A stretch of DNA of 64,000 bases. It comes from Opitutales bacterium. Its GTDB lineage: Bacteria > Verrucomicrobiota > Verrucomicrobiia > Opitutales > Oceanipulchritudinaceae. The stretch covers positions 124,001-188,000 of the forward strand of contig JAFIGG010000001.1 in NCBI GenBank assembly GCA_020831485.1, read 5' to 3'. This document shows, in pieces, positions 52,525 to 61,207 of the stretch (the stretch's first letter is position 1; every line of letters starts with the position of its first letter). The notes below the pieces were generated by a model. It worked only from the letters and a program-made list of their open reading frames with translations, was not told the DNA's origin and ran no database searches. The position numbers and the translations under genes were made by a program.

Positions 52525-54594
52525 TTAGACACCAGTCAAAGACTGAATCACCCGCATCTCAGCCTCCTTGGGAAGTTCCTCATAATGCGAAAACTGTTCG
52601 GAGTGCAGCCCACGTCCCCCGGTCAGTGAACGCAGCCTCGTCGAGTAGCGGTACATCTCCATTTGCGGAATCTGCGCCCGGATCACTTGGAAGCGGCCAT
52701 CGCTATCCATGCCCTGAATGCGCCCGCGGCGACTTGAAATATCGCCCATCACGTCACCCATGTAGGCGTCCGGCACCTTGATTTCGACATCCAGAATCGG
52801 TTCCAGCAGACAAGGTCTGGCGTCTTTGAAAGCCTGCCTGAAGGCCTCTTTGCCCGCTATCTGGAAGGCAATGTCCTTAGAGTCGACCGGATGCATTTTG
52901 CCATCGTAAAAATCGATTTTCAGGTCCGTCACCCTGCAACTAGCCAGGATGCCTTCGTTGGCGGCGGCCAGGACTCCCTTTTCCACAGAGGGCACAAATA
53001 CCCGGTCCACATTCTGTCCCACCAGGGATTCTGTAAAGATCAGCCCGCTGTCGCGTGGGCCGGGTTCAATGCGCATCCAGACTTCGGCAAACTGACCCGC
53101 CCCACCCGATTGCTTTTTGTGCCGGTAACGCGCCTCGGCCCTCGTGCTGATTGTTTCCCGAAACGGCACCCTTGGTTCAGTCAGTTCGATGTCCACATTG
53201 AAGCGCCGCTTGAGCCGTCCGCGAATCACTTCCAAATGCAGTTCACCCTGCCCCGAAATCACCATCTGTCCCGTCTCGCTATTGTTGACGAAGAGGAAGG
53301 TCGGATCCTCCTCGTGCAGAGTCGCCAGGCCCTCGGCCAGTTTGTCCTCATCGCCCTGAATCAGGACCCTGAGAGCTCCGTGAATATTCGGCTTGGGATA
53401 GCGCACTGCCGGCAATCGCAGTTTGCGCTTCGGACTGCATAGAGTATCGCCGGTGTGGGTATCCTTGAGCTTCACCATTACGCCGATGTCACCGGCCGCG
53501 AGGGTTGCCATTGGCTCCCGCTGATGGCCCTGCAGCGTATAGAGTGCGGCGATCTTTTCCGCACGGCCACGGCTGCTGTTGAAACACTCAATCCCGGACT
53601 GAACCGCACCCGAATACATGCGACAGAATGACAGCTCACCGACATGCGGTTCGCTGATCGTCTTAAAGATATAACAAGTGGGATCCGGATCCTTCAGCGC
53701 CACTTCAACAGCCTGCCCCTCCAGATCTTCCGCCTGCACCACTTTGCGGTCCACCGGCGAGCTGCCGTATTTCGCGATAAAATCCATTAGCCGGGCCACA
53801 CCTATATTCTGGGTAGCCGAAGTTGCAAAAACCGGAATGAAGGTCTGCGACTGAATAGCCGCATGCACCCCCGCCCGCAACTGATCCTCTGACAGGCTCC
53901 CCTGCTCAAAGAAAGTTTCGAGCAGACCGTCGTCGGTTTCCGCTACGTATTCGATCAATTCCCGGTGCAGGGTCTGCACCCGCTCCTTCCATTGTCCCTG
54001 CGCCGGCTTCTCGCTGAACTTGCCGGAAGCGTCCGGCGCATAGTCAATCTCCTCACTGCGCATGACATCCAGCAATTGGTTGAAGCCCGGCCCCGGATTG
54101 ATCGGCACCGTCATCGGCAAGACCTGAGACCCATAGCGCGAGCGGAGGTCTTCGACCACAGCATCAAAATCCACGTGCTCCCGGTCAAGACCGTTGACCA
54201 CTATCATCTTCGGAATGCCATACTGCCCGGCATAATCCCAGACCTGATCCGTCCCCAATTCCGGCCCGTTACTGGCATTCACTACCACCAGGGCAAAATC
54301 GCCAACGCGCAAAGCCCCGAGGCCTTCACTGATAAAGTCGAGGTAACCGGGCGTATCGATCACATTGAACTTCCGCCCCATCCAATTACAGTGCAGCAGC
54401 GACGCATGGATGGATATCTGCCGCTCCTTCTCACTGGCATGATAATCCGAAGCCGTGCTCCCGGCCTCAATGGAACCCATGCGCTTGAGCACTCCCGCGC
54501 TCATCAACATGGCTTCAGTTAGCAGAGTTTTGCCGCTCGCCTGATGGCCCACCACAGCAAAGTTACGAATCAAATCCGGGGTAAACGTTTTCAC
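52525..54594 (-). CDS. Elongation factor G-like GTPase (EF-G paralogue)
   Basis: A 689-residue translational GTPase with all EF-G domains. G1 is GHQASGKT (Gln where EF-G usually has Ile/Val or Asn), G3 DTPGY, and G4 reads NGLD instead of NKxD, so the canonical Lys is lost. Domain IV and V (GGAGQFAEVWMRIEP, GDISSRRGRIQGMD) are present. It resembles the EF-G-like/FusA2-type paralogues, not the main EF-G. The start is GTG at 54594. A regular fusA should exist elsewhere in the genome. The cellular role is uncertain (recycling, or a factor of poor GTPase activity). Confidence 0.88.
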   Translation of the reverse strand: MKTFTPDLIRNFAVVGHQASGKTLLTEAMLMSAGVLKRMGSIEAGSTASDYHASEKERQISIHASLLHCNWMGRKFNVIDTPGYLDFISEGLGALRVGDFALVVVNASNGPELGTDQVWDYAGQYGIPKMIVVNGLDREHVDFDAVVEDLRSRYGSQVLPMTVPINPGPGFNQLLDVMRSEEIDYAPDASGKFSEKPAQGQWKERVQTLHRELIEYVAETDDGLLETFFEQGSLSEDQLRAGVHAAIQSQTFIPVFATSATQNIGVARLMDFIAKYGSSPVDRKVVQAEDLEGQAVEVALKDPDPTCYIFKTISEPHVGELSFCRMYSGAVQSGIECFNSSRGRAEKIAALYTLQGHQREPMATLAAGDIGVMVKLKDTHTGDTLCSPKRKLRLPAVRYPKPNIHGALRVLIQGDEDKLAEGLATLHEEDPTFLFVNNSETGQMVISGQGELHLEVIRGRLKRRFNVDIELTEPRVPFRETISTRAEARYRHKKQSGGAGQFAEVWMRIEPGPRDSGLIFTESLVGQNVDRVFVPSVEKGVLAAANEGILASCRVTDLKIDFYDGKMHPVDSKDIAFQIAGKEAFRQAFKDARPCLLEPILDVEIKVPDAYMGDVMGDISSRRGRIQGMDSDGRFQVIRAQIPQMEMYRYSTRLRSLTGGRGLHSEQFSHYEELPKEAEMRVIQSLTGV

Positions 54595-54835
54595 AAAATC
54601 AGAGCATAATCAGATGCAGCACTTATTGCCAAGTCTGAACGGCCAGGACTCGGTGAGACTGCTGATAGTGGACAATGGGTGGACGTAGTGGACCTTGGTG
54701 GACGGGAATAATCTCAGATTCCACAGTCCAAAGCCCCGTCATTGGACCTAAATGCCAGGCTACAGCAAATAACCCAACAACCCTCTCGCCATTTCAGGTT
54801 GCGGTACTAGGTTGCGGATGTTCAATTGTGGGCGC

Positions 54836-55741
54836 ATGGATTTGACCCTTGATACCCTGGATTCCCTTAATTCAAACAAGCCCCACCTGGCAGTGCTCGG
54901 TTTTCCGGTGCGGCACTCGCTGAGCCCGGCGATGCACAATGCGGCCTTGCAGGCTATGGCGCAGCAGGGGGTGGATGTGGGCGCTTTGAGCTACCATGCG
55001 CTGGAGCTGCCGGTTGAACGACTGGCAGAGGCGCTTGAAAAGCTCCACGCTCATGGATTTGCCGGCCTCAACCTCACCATCCCGCACAAGGTCGAAGTCC
55101 TCAAGCTGCTCTCCGAAGTGGACCCTGAAGCGGCGCGCATGGGGGCGGTCAATACTCTGGTGCGCAAGGAAAAAGGTTACGCCGGCTTCAACACCGACGG
55201 TTACGGTATCCTGAAGGCAGTCGAGCAGTGCCTGAAGCGGAGTTTCGATGGCGCTGACGTGCTGCTTCTTGGCGCTGGGGGAGCTGCGCGGGCGATTGCG
55301 GTGCAATGCCTCGCTTCCGGCTGCCAACGCCTGAGCATCGTCAACCGCTCCAATGACCGCCTCGAGCAGCTGGGGCAGCACATGCGTAGCAGCGGCACGC
55401 CCCTGGACCGGGTTCGCTTTGCCACTCCAGAGGAGCTGCCGGGCGACTGGGCCGGCGATTTATTGGTCATCAATGCCACCGCTCTGGGCCTCAAGCCAGA
55501 CGACCCGGCGCCGGTGGATGTGCGGCGACTCCCGGCTGGAAGCAGCATCTTCGACACGACCTACGGATGCCGCAACCAATTGGCCGCGGATTGCGAGGCC
55601 AGAGGCCTACCCTATGCAGACGGGCTTTCGATGCTGGTCTGGCAAGGAGTGCGCAGTCTGGAAATCTGGACCGGTTCCGAGGTTCCGGTAGAGGTTATGG
55701 CCGATGCCGCTGCGCACGCACTCAAGGAACGCCAAAAATGA
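54836..55741 (+). CDS. aroE: Shikimate dehydrogenase
   Basis: About 301 residues from the ATG at 54836. Substrate-binding GFPVRHSLSPAMHNAAL at the N-terminus, the catalytic Lys in NLTIPHK, the Asp in FNTDGYG, the NADP Rossmann motif LLGAGGAARAI with NRS after the second strand, and ADGLSMLVWQG at the end. It reduces 3-dehydroshikimate to shikimate in aromatic amino-acid synthesis. An upstream TTG (54812) and ATG (54818) are possible starts. The stop overlaps the prepilin peptidase ATG. Confidence 0.93.
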   Translation: MDLTLDTLDSLNSNKPHLAVLGFPVRHSLSPAMHNAALQAMAQQGVDVGALSYHALELPVERLAEALEKLHAHGFAGLNLTIPHKVEVLKLLSEVDPEAARMGAVNTLVRKEKGYAGFNTDGYGILKAVEQCLKRSFDGADVLLLGAGGAARAIAVQCLASGCQRLSIVNRSNDRLEQLGQHMRSSGTPLDRVRFATPEELPGDWAGDLLVINATALGLKPDDPAPVDVRRLPAGSSIFDTTYGCRNQLAADCEARGLPYADGLSMLVWQGVRSLEIWTGSEVPVEVMADAAAHALKERQK

Positions 55742-56571
55742 TCACCGCCTGGATATTTGTGTTCGGGGCCTGTATCGGAAGCTTCCTGAATGTTGTAATC
55801 TATCGTCTGCCACGGGGCGAGAGCGTTGTTCACCCGCGCTCGCACTGTCGCTGTGGCGTACCCATTGCCTGGTATGACAACATCCCTATCCTCAGCTGGT
55901 TCATTCTGCGGGGGCGCTGCCGCCACTGCAAGGAAGCCTTCAGCTTCCGCTATCCGCTAGTCGAGTTGGGCACCGCACTTGTTTTTGTTGGTCTGTGGCA
56001 CAGTCAACCCTTCCTTCCCTCCCTGGCATTTATGGCCTTTGCCTGCGGAATGATCGCAGCAGCCGTTATCGACTGGGACACCATGGAAATTCCAGACCGC
56101 TTTTCCATTGGCGGAATGCTTCTGGGTCTCTTGCTCAGCGCATTTATTCCGGAGATCCATGGGATTGTTGCAGATCAGACTTTCGCAATCGGCAGCCTGC
56201 TAAGTCTGACACAATCTCTGCAAGGTGCCCTGCTTGGATCCGGCCTGATGCTATGGATTGCCGTGATTGCGGAAAAGGTGCTGGGCAAGGAAGCAATGGG
56301 CTTTGGTGACGTCAAACTGATGGGTGCCATTGGTGCCTTTTGCGGTTGGCAGGGTGCCGTTTTTGCATTGTTTGGCGGTGCCTTTATTGGACTCGCACTG
56401 CTGCTGCCATATCTGTTGATCAACAAAAGCAAAGATGCCTCGCGACCAACCCTGGCTGGTCTGCGCATGCCCTTCGGCCCGGCTCTGGTGCTGGGCAGCC
56501 TGCTGTATCTCATCTTCTTTCAACCCTATGTGGATGCCTACTTTGAACCGTTTCAAAATCTATTTAATTAG
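55738..56571 (+). CDS. pilD: Prepilin leader peptidase/N-methyltransferase (A24)
   Basis: A 277-residue inner-membrane protein with about eight transmembrane segments. The N-terminal methylase part has the zinc-type Cys motif (HCRCG and GRCRHC); the catalytic aspartates lie in VIDWDTMEIPD and GFGDVKLMG. It cleaves and methylates type IV pilin-like prepilins at the membrane. No pilin gene is in the window. It overlaps aroE by 4 bases, and the next gene begins inside its last 38 bases. Confidence 0.92.
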   Translation: MITAWIFVFGACIGSFLNVVIYRLPRGESVVHPRSHCRCGVPIAWYDNIPILSWFILRGRCRHCKEAFSFRYPLVELGTALVFVGLWHSQPFLPSLAFMAFACGMIAAAVIDWDTMEIPDRFSIGGMLLGLLLSAFIPEIHGIVADQTFAIGSLLSLTQSLQGALLGSGLMLWIAVIAEKVLGKEAMGFGDVKLMGAIGAFCGWQGAVFALFGGAFIGLALLLPYLLINKSKDASRPTLAGLRMPFGPALVLGSLLYLIFFQPYVDAYFEPFQNLFN

Positions 56572-57562
56572 CCTGATCGGCTGCCTCCCGCTTGTCAGCC
56601 TGACGGCGGGCACGGTCGTCTGGCCAACCCCGTCGACTGCCTTCGAGGAGGGCTTGCCCTACACCGACTTTGTTCAGGCGACAGCCTCAGGTAACCCAGA
56701 GTCGGCTCTATTCGGCTGCGTGCGCAATGACGGACGCCGTTTTCATGAGGGGTTGGACATCCGCCCTATCCTGCCGCGCCAACGCGGTGAGGCTACTGAC
56801 CCTATCTATGCCGTGGCCGACGCCACTGTGGCGCACATCAACAGCGTGGCCGGCAACAGCAGCTATGGACGCTACATTGTGCTGGTACACGATCACCTGG
56901 AACCGGCCTTCTACACCCTTTACGCCCACCTGCGCTCCATCGACTCCGATGTTGAAGTCGGCCAGCGTGTAGACCAGGGTCAGGTTATCGGAGTCATGGG
57001 ACGCTCCGCCGGCGGCTACACCATACCGCAAAGCCGGGCTCACCTGCATTTTGAGACGGGACTGCGGCTGTCGGACAGTTTCCAAAACTGGTATGATCAG
57101 CAGCAATTCGGCAGCGACAACCATCACGGCGTTTACAATGGCATGAACCTGGTTGCCTGGGATCCGCTCGATTTCTATGAGTGGAAGCGGGATTTTCCCG
57201 GAGGAACCGTTAAGGAATACCTCGACGGCCTTATTGTCGGTGCCGTCATCCAGGTCCGCAGCAGTCGAGTCCCGGACTTCGTTCGCCGCTACCCTGCCCT
57301 GCTGACCCGACCGATCCCGCAAGACGGCGTCATTGGCTGGCAGATCGAATTCAGTCCCTGGGGCCTGCCTATGCGTTGGACCCCGCTCAACAAGCAGCAT
57401 CCCCTCTCAGCACGCGCTGAAGGGGAAGTGATCGTCACTGGGATCCACCCTAGTGCCCTGCAGGCCTACGGTTGCCGCCAGATCATTTCAATGAATGGCG
57501 AGCGAGCCGGCCTCGGCAACGGAAGTCAACGCATCATCCGCATACTGTTCGACTTCAATTAG
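56534..57562 (+). CDS. Secreted M23 (LytM-type) metallopeptidase
   Basis: A 342-residue exported protein. ATG 56534 gives a signal peptide (RFKIYLISLIGCLPLVSLTAG). The M23 domain follows at about 60-180: zinc His/Asp in FHEGLDI and the H-x-H in RAHLHFETG. These enzymes or their inactive relatives cut peptidoglycan cross-links in the periplasm. The zinc residues are present, so activity is plausible. It overlaps the prepilin peptidase gene by 38 bases and is convergent with clpP (4-base overlap of ends). Confidence 0.88.
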   Translation: MPTLNRFKIYLISLIGCLPLVSLTAGTVVWPTPSTAFEEGLPYTDFVQATASGNPESALFGCVRNDGRRFHEGLDIRPILPRQRGEATDPIYAVADATVAHINSVAGNSSYGRYIVLVHDHLEPAFYTLYAHLRSIDSDVEVGQRVDQGQVIGVMGRSAGGYTIPQSRAHLHFETGLRLSDSFQNWYDQQQFGSDNHHGVYNGMNLVAWDPLDFYEWKRDFPGGTVKEYLDGLIVGAVIQVRSSRVPDFVRRYPALLTRPIPQDGVIGWQIEFSPWGLPMRWTPLNKQHPLSARAEGEVIVTGIHPSALQAYGCRQIISMNGERAGLGNGSQRIIRILFDFN

Positions 57563-58158
57563 ACAACCTTGTCGACAACCGCGTCGGCCAGGCCGTAGTC
57601 AATTGCCTCCTGGGCGTTCAGATAGAAGTCGCGATCCGTATCCTTCTGAATCTTTTCCAGCGGTTGGCCGGAAGAGTCGGCAAGGATGCGGTTCAATTCT
57701 TCACGCAGCTTTTCCATCTCCTGCGCCTGTATGTGGATGTCCACCGCAGCACCACGCATGGTGCCCATGATCAGAGGCTGGTGAATCAAAATGCGGGCAT
57801 GCGGATAAACAAGGCGCTTGCCCTTGGTTCCGCCACACAAAAAGATCGAACCCATGCTGGCGGCAAGGCCTACCACCACTACACGGATCGGGCTGCTGAT
57901 CAGCTTCATCGTGTCGTAAACCGCCATGCCGGCAGTGATGGAACCCCCAGGGCTGTTCAGATAGAGCGTGATCTCCTTGCCCGGATCCATGGCTTCGAGG
58001 TAAAGCAATTGCTCAGTCGCAGCGCGTGCGGCGGCATCGTCCACTTCACCCCAGAAAAAGATTTTGCGCGCATCAATGAACTTGCGGCGCATCATTTCCG
58101 TCAGCGGCTGCTTCCACGGCGTGTTTTCGTTGGATTCGTCCTTTGAGATTGGTTCCAT
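57559..58158 (-). CDS. clpP: ATP-dependent Clp protease proteolytic subunit
   Basis: A 199-residue serine protease. The catalytic triad Ser101 (GLAASMGS), His126 (ILIHQP) and Asp173 (KDTDRD) is complete; LNSPGGSITAGMAVYDTM is the substrate-binding strand. It forms a tetradecameric barrel that degrades unfolded proteins together with ClpA, ClpX or ClpC. ATG 58158 is chosen since the preceding frame is not protein-like. No clpX follows downstream in the window. Confidence 0.93.
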   Translation of the reverse strand: MEPISKDESNENTPWKQPLTEMMRRKFIDARKIFFWGEVDDAAARAATEQLLYLEAMDPGKEITLYLNSPGGSITAGMAVYDTMKLISSPIRVVVVGLAASMGSIFLCGGTKGKRLVYPHARILIHQPLIMGTMRGAAVDIHIQAQEMEKLREELNRILADSSGQPLEKIQKDTDRDFYLNAQEAIDYGLADAVVDKVV

Positions 58159-58287
58159 AAGCAAAAGCTTACGTTTTATGCACAGAGCGCAAGGCTGACC
58201 AAGCAAAATCTGAGAATAGCAATGTGGAATTCGCACAAAGACCTATTTTTCAATTGTCATTTTTACAAAGTCGCTCACTTTTACCGC

Positions 58288-59649
58288 ATGCGGCTTGATC
58301 GCTATATATCCCGTTCACGAGTCATCGAAATCCAGTCCACCGACCTGGAAGGTGCGTTGGTGGAACTCATCAACACCGCCAACCGCCGGCTGCGTGATCC
58401 GCTGGATACCAAATCCATCGTCGGCCAGCTCATCCGACGGGAAAACACAATGACGACCTATCTGGGCAACGGGGTCGCCATGCCGCATATTCGTGTAAAG
58501 CTCAACCGCCCTTACCTTTTTGCCGTAGGCCGGGTGCGCGATGGTCTTGAATTCGAAGGACTCGCGGAATACCGCCGGGTCCGGCTTATTTTTCTTCTGC
58601 TCGCCTCCGAAGACGAAAAGAACTATCTGAACGTACTGGCCTCAATGGCCCGGCTGTTTCGCGACGAGGAACTGGTGCAGAACATTGTCTCGGCGCCGGA
58701 CACCGAAAGCTTCCGCGAACGCCTTTTCCTCGGCTTTGACGGCCTGCTGGCGCGTCCTGAACGCCGCCAGAACCGCTTCAACCGACTACTCCTTAAGGAG
58801 GCCGAGAAAATTGCCCGAGACTCCAAGTGCGCGGCCATACTTTTGTTCGCGGACACCTTTGCCGGCGGGATTGACGGTGGCAGCGGTCTGCCAAATTTCC
58901 GCACGGTCCTGGTTACCCGAGCGGCAAGCGATCGGATTCCCATGGGTGGTCAGGTGGAAACCTCCATCGAAGTCCGCTCTTTTAGCAAGCATCGGCTCTC
59001 ACAGGCCCGCAGTGCCATCCTCATTGGGTTGACCCGCGGAATCTTCAAACACACCGACCGCCTCTGCTGCATCGGCGGACTGCCTTCCAGCAACCAACTG
59101 GACAGTCTGGTGGTGGTCGACATCGAACGCGAGTTCCAGAGCGTGATTGACCGCGACAATGACCTGCTGCCGAAATCGGTGAAGATCGAAGTGGTGGAAC
59201 GTATGATCGCGATCGCAACCGAGCTTTCAGTCGAAGGCCGCGAAGGCAAACCGGTAGGCACCCTGTTCGTGATCGGCGATACCAAAAAGGTGAACAGCAT
59301 GATCAAACCGCTGGTTCTGAATCCATTCTACGGCTATAAGGCTGAGGACCGTAATGTGCTGAATCCCTTTATGGACGAGACTATCAAGGAATTCTCGGTA
59401 ATGGACGGTTCCTTTGTCATCCGCGGGGACGGCGTCATCGAATCTGCGGGCTCATTGATCCATACAGCCGCCGAACACTACGAAGATCTGCCCAGCGGCT
59501 TTGGTGCCCGCCACTCCGCCGCCGCCGCGATTACCCGGGCAACGGACTGCATTTCAATCTGCGTCAGCTCGAGCACCGGCCAGGTAACGCTGTTCCGCAA
59601 AGGGGTGATGTTCCCGCTGCTTGAGCGGCCAATTGGGTCGTCGTCCTGA
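58288..59649 (+). CDS. PTS EIIA domain fused to DisA_N-like (diadenylate cyclase-type) domain
   Basis: A 453-residue fusion. Residues about 1-150 form a PTS fructose/mannitol-type EIIA domain with the phosphorylatable His67 in GVAMPHIR. A middle region of about 150-330 is alpha/beta (AAILLFADTFAGG; SNQLDSLVVVDIEREF) and is reminiscent of a CBS or UspA-like regulatory domain. The C-terminal ~100 residues match a DisA_N diadenylate cyclase fold: MDGSFVIRGDGVIESAG and FGARHSAAAAIT, equivalent to the DGA and RHR motifs, but with Ala to Ser and Arg to Ser. Activity is thus uncertain. It may couple PTS phosphorylation to c-di-AMP or sense it. It is divergent from clpP. Confidence 0.82.
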   Translation: MRLDRYISRSRVIEIQSTDLEGALVELINTANRRLRDPLDTKSIVGQLIRRENTMTTYLGNGVAMPHIRVKLNRPYLFAVGRVRDGLEFEGLAEYRRVRLIFLLLASEDEKNYLNVLASMARLFRDEELVQNIVSAPDTESFRERLFLGFDGLLARPERRQNRFNRLLLKEAEKIARDSKCAAILLFADTFAGGIDGGSGLPNFRTVLVTRAASDRIPMGGQVETSIEVRSFSKHRLSQARSAILIGLTRGIFKHTDRLCCIGGLPSSNQLDSLVVVDIEREFQSVIDRDNDLLPKSVKIEVVERMIAIATELSVEGREGKPVGTLFVIGDTKKVNSMIKPLVLNPFYGYKAEDRNVLNPFMDETIKEFSVMDGSFVIRGDGVIESAGSLIHTAAEHYEDLPSGFGARHSAAAAITRATDCISICVSSSTGQVTLFRKGVMFPLLERPIGSSS

Positions 59650-59777
59650 GTTGGTGAAGTGGCGCTATGGTCCGGGTCCCGACGCTAAAGCGACGGGCTA
59701 CACCCTACTTCAACGGGGTCCAAACGCATCGATTTTACCTACTCAGAAATGTTCCTATCGGGTCCGGCTTGATTTGC

Positions 59778-60101
59778 ATGATTAACAGTATGTCAAAATC
59801 ACTGTCTGAACACTCATCCCTTTCGATATCCGACTTGGTCTGTGATATCGATGTTGCCGCAACGCTCCGCTGGATTCGGTCCAGGAAACAAATCACCATC
59901 GACGGCGATCCGCAGGATTCTCTGCTGCAGATCGATATGGGCAGTGCAGAGATTGATGGCCGTGGGCCCAGAATCGAAGCGGGCTACCTTACTTTACTTG
60001 AGGCTGAAGAAAATGGCCTTGAAGTCCTGCCAGCTCTGATCACTGGAGAGGAGAACCAGGCGCGGTCACTCGGTATTCTGATCGAGGTTGCGGTCGCCTA
60101 A
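59778..60101 (+). CDS. Hypothetical protein (about 107 aa)
   Basis: A soluble acidic protein of 107 residues (ATG 59778; alternative 59790) with DLVCDIDVAATLRWIRSRKQ and a DxGSAEIDGRG stretch in the middle. No family recognised. It overlaps the following convergent DUF457-type gene by 36 bases at the 3' end. The region just upstream holds a CCCGACGC-TAAA-GCGACGGG palindrome (59678-59697). Coding status is moderately uncertain. Confidence 0.5.
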   Translation: MINSMSKSLSEHSSLSISDLVCDIDVAATLRWIRSRKQITIDGDPQDSLLQIDMGSAEIDGRGPRIEAGYLTLLEAEENGLEVLPALITGEENQARSLGILIEVAVA

Positions 60102-61088
60102 TAACATACGGCGAAAGCGTTCCAATTCGGTCTCGCCGAAGTCCCGGGCAACACGATAGTCGACATGCCCCTCCGGTCGCTCCGGATTGAGTTCGATGAC
60201 CCACAAGGGTTCGAGACTGTCCGGTAGGAGCGCATAGCGCAAGTCGCCGATGGTGCCGTTCAAGCCACTTGGCAAATAGAGATAATCGTCTGAAAAAAAG
60301 GCGAAACGCTGGATATCCGTGTATTGAGGCGAGTCCTCGGGAATGCCCTGGCGCGCTTCTTCGACGCTCAGACGGTCGGTCGAAGCCCCTTCGTAAACCA
60401 TCGTGTTGCCCCACCAATTAACTCTCACCGCATCCACGTAGAAACGGTCATCGGTCTCATAGATCAGGCGAAAAAGAATATTGTTAAACACCGTCGGCTT
60501 GGCTTCCAGACGAACTGGCTCATGGCCTCTGCTGGCTGCAAGTTCGTAGCCAGCAAGTTTGGCCCGATGTGTTTGCAGAGCACCCAGACTGAGAAAAGCC
60601 GCGGCAAAAAGCAATGCGATGCGGGCCGGCACTGGACTGCGGCGCAGCAGGCCAACAATCACCAACAGCAGAATCGGCAATGTGTACAAGGGATCGACGA
60701 CCGCCACAATACTCCAGGATTCCCGTCGATCTGTAAAGGGCCAGAACAGGTGGGTACCGTAGCTGGTCATCGCATCAAGAATCCCGTGATGCAGCAGCGC
60801 CAGAAAGCTGAACAGGTAGCTGCGCCCAAAGCTCAACCAGCGCCGCACGAAGAGGTGCAAGGCGCCCGAAAGCAGCAATGCAAACACCGGAACCATGATC
60901 AATGCGTGGGTGAACTGCCGGTGGTATTCGATGTTCAGCAAGGGATCCGTTTCCGAGCGGATGAAGATATCCACATCCGGAAACATCCCGGCCAGCACAC
61001 CGACCACGGTCGCTGCAACCACCTCCTTGCGGCGGGCAGCGGATTGAGCCAATGCGGCTCCGGTTACAGCGTGGCTGAGAGGATCCAT
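60066..61088 (-). CDS. YdjM/YbcI-like membrane-bound metal-dependent hydrolase (DUF457)
   Basis: A 340-residue membrane protein of the YdjM/DUF457 family. It begins MDPLSHAVTGAALAQ with the conserved His, has GMFPDVD and YHRQFTHALIMVPV (metal-binding Asp and His motifs) and LLHHGILDAMTSYG, then several transmembrane segments up to about residue 190 and a soluble C-terminal part. Relatives in E. coli are LexA-regulated. The substrate is unknown. It is divergent from leuS (119-bp gap). Confidence 0.85.
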   Translation of the reverse strand: MDPLSHAVTGAALAQSAARRKEVVAATVVGVLAGMFPDVDIFIRSETDPLLNIEYHRQFTHALIMVPVFALLLSGALHLFVRRWLSFGRSYLFSFLALLHHGILDAMTSYGTHLFWPFTDRRESWSIVAVVDPLYTLPILLLVIVGLLRRSPVPARIALLFAAAFLSLGALQTHRAKLAGYELAASRGHEPVRLEAKPTVFNNILFRLIYETDDRFYVDAVRVNWWGNTMVYEGASTDRLSVEEARQGIPEDSPQYTDIQRFAFFSDDYLYLPSGLNGTIGDLRYALLPDSLEPLWVIELNPERPEGHVDYRVARDFGETELERFRRMLLGDRNLDQNTE

Positions 61089-61207
61089 AAACTGGAGAAC
61101 ATGTTGCAGCAGCGCGGATTGGCAAGAGCCCTCACGGAAAAACGATGCAGCATTGACGCAGCCGGTCCGGCCAGCCAGTATTTCGGGTTTTTCAGAATTT
61201 TATCATC

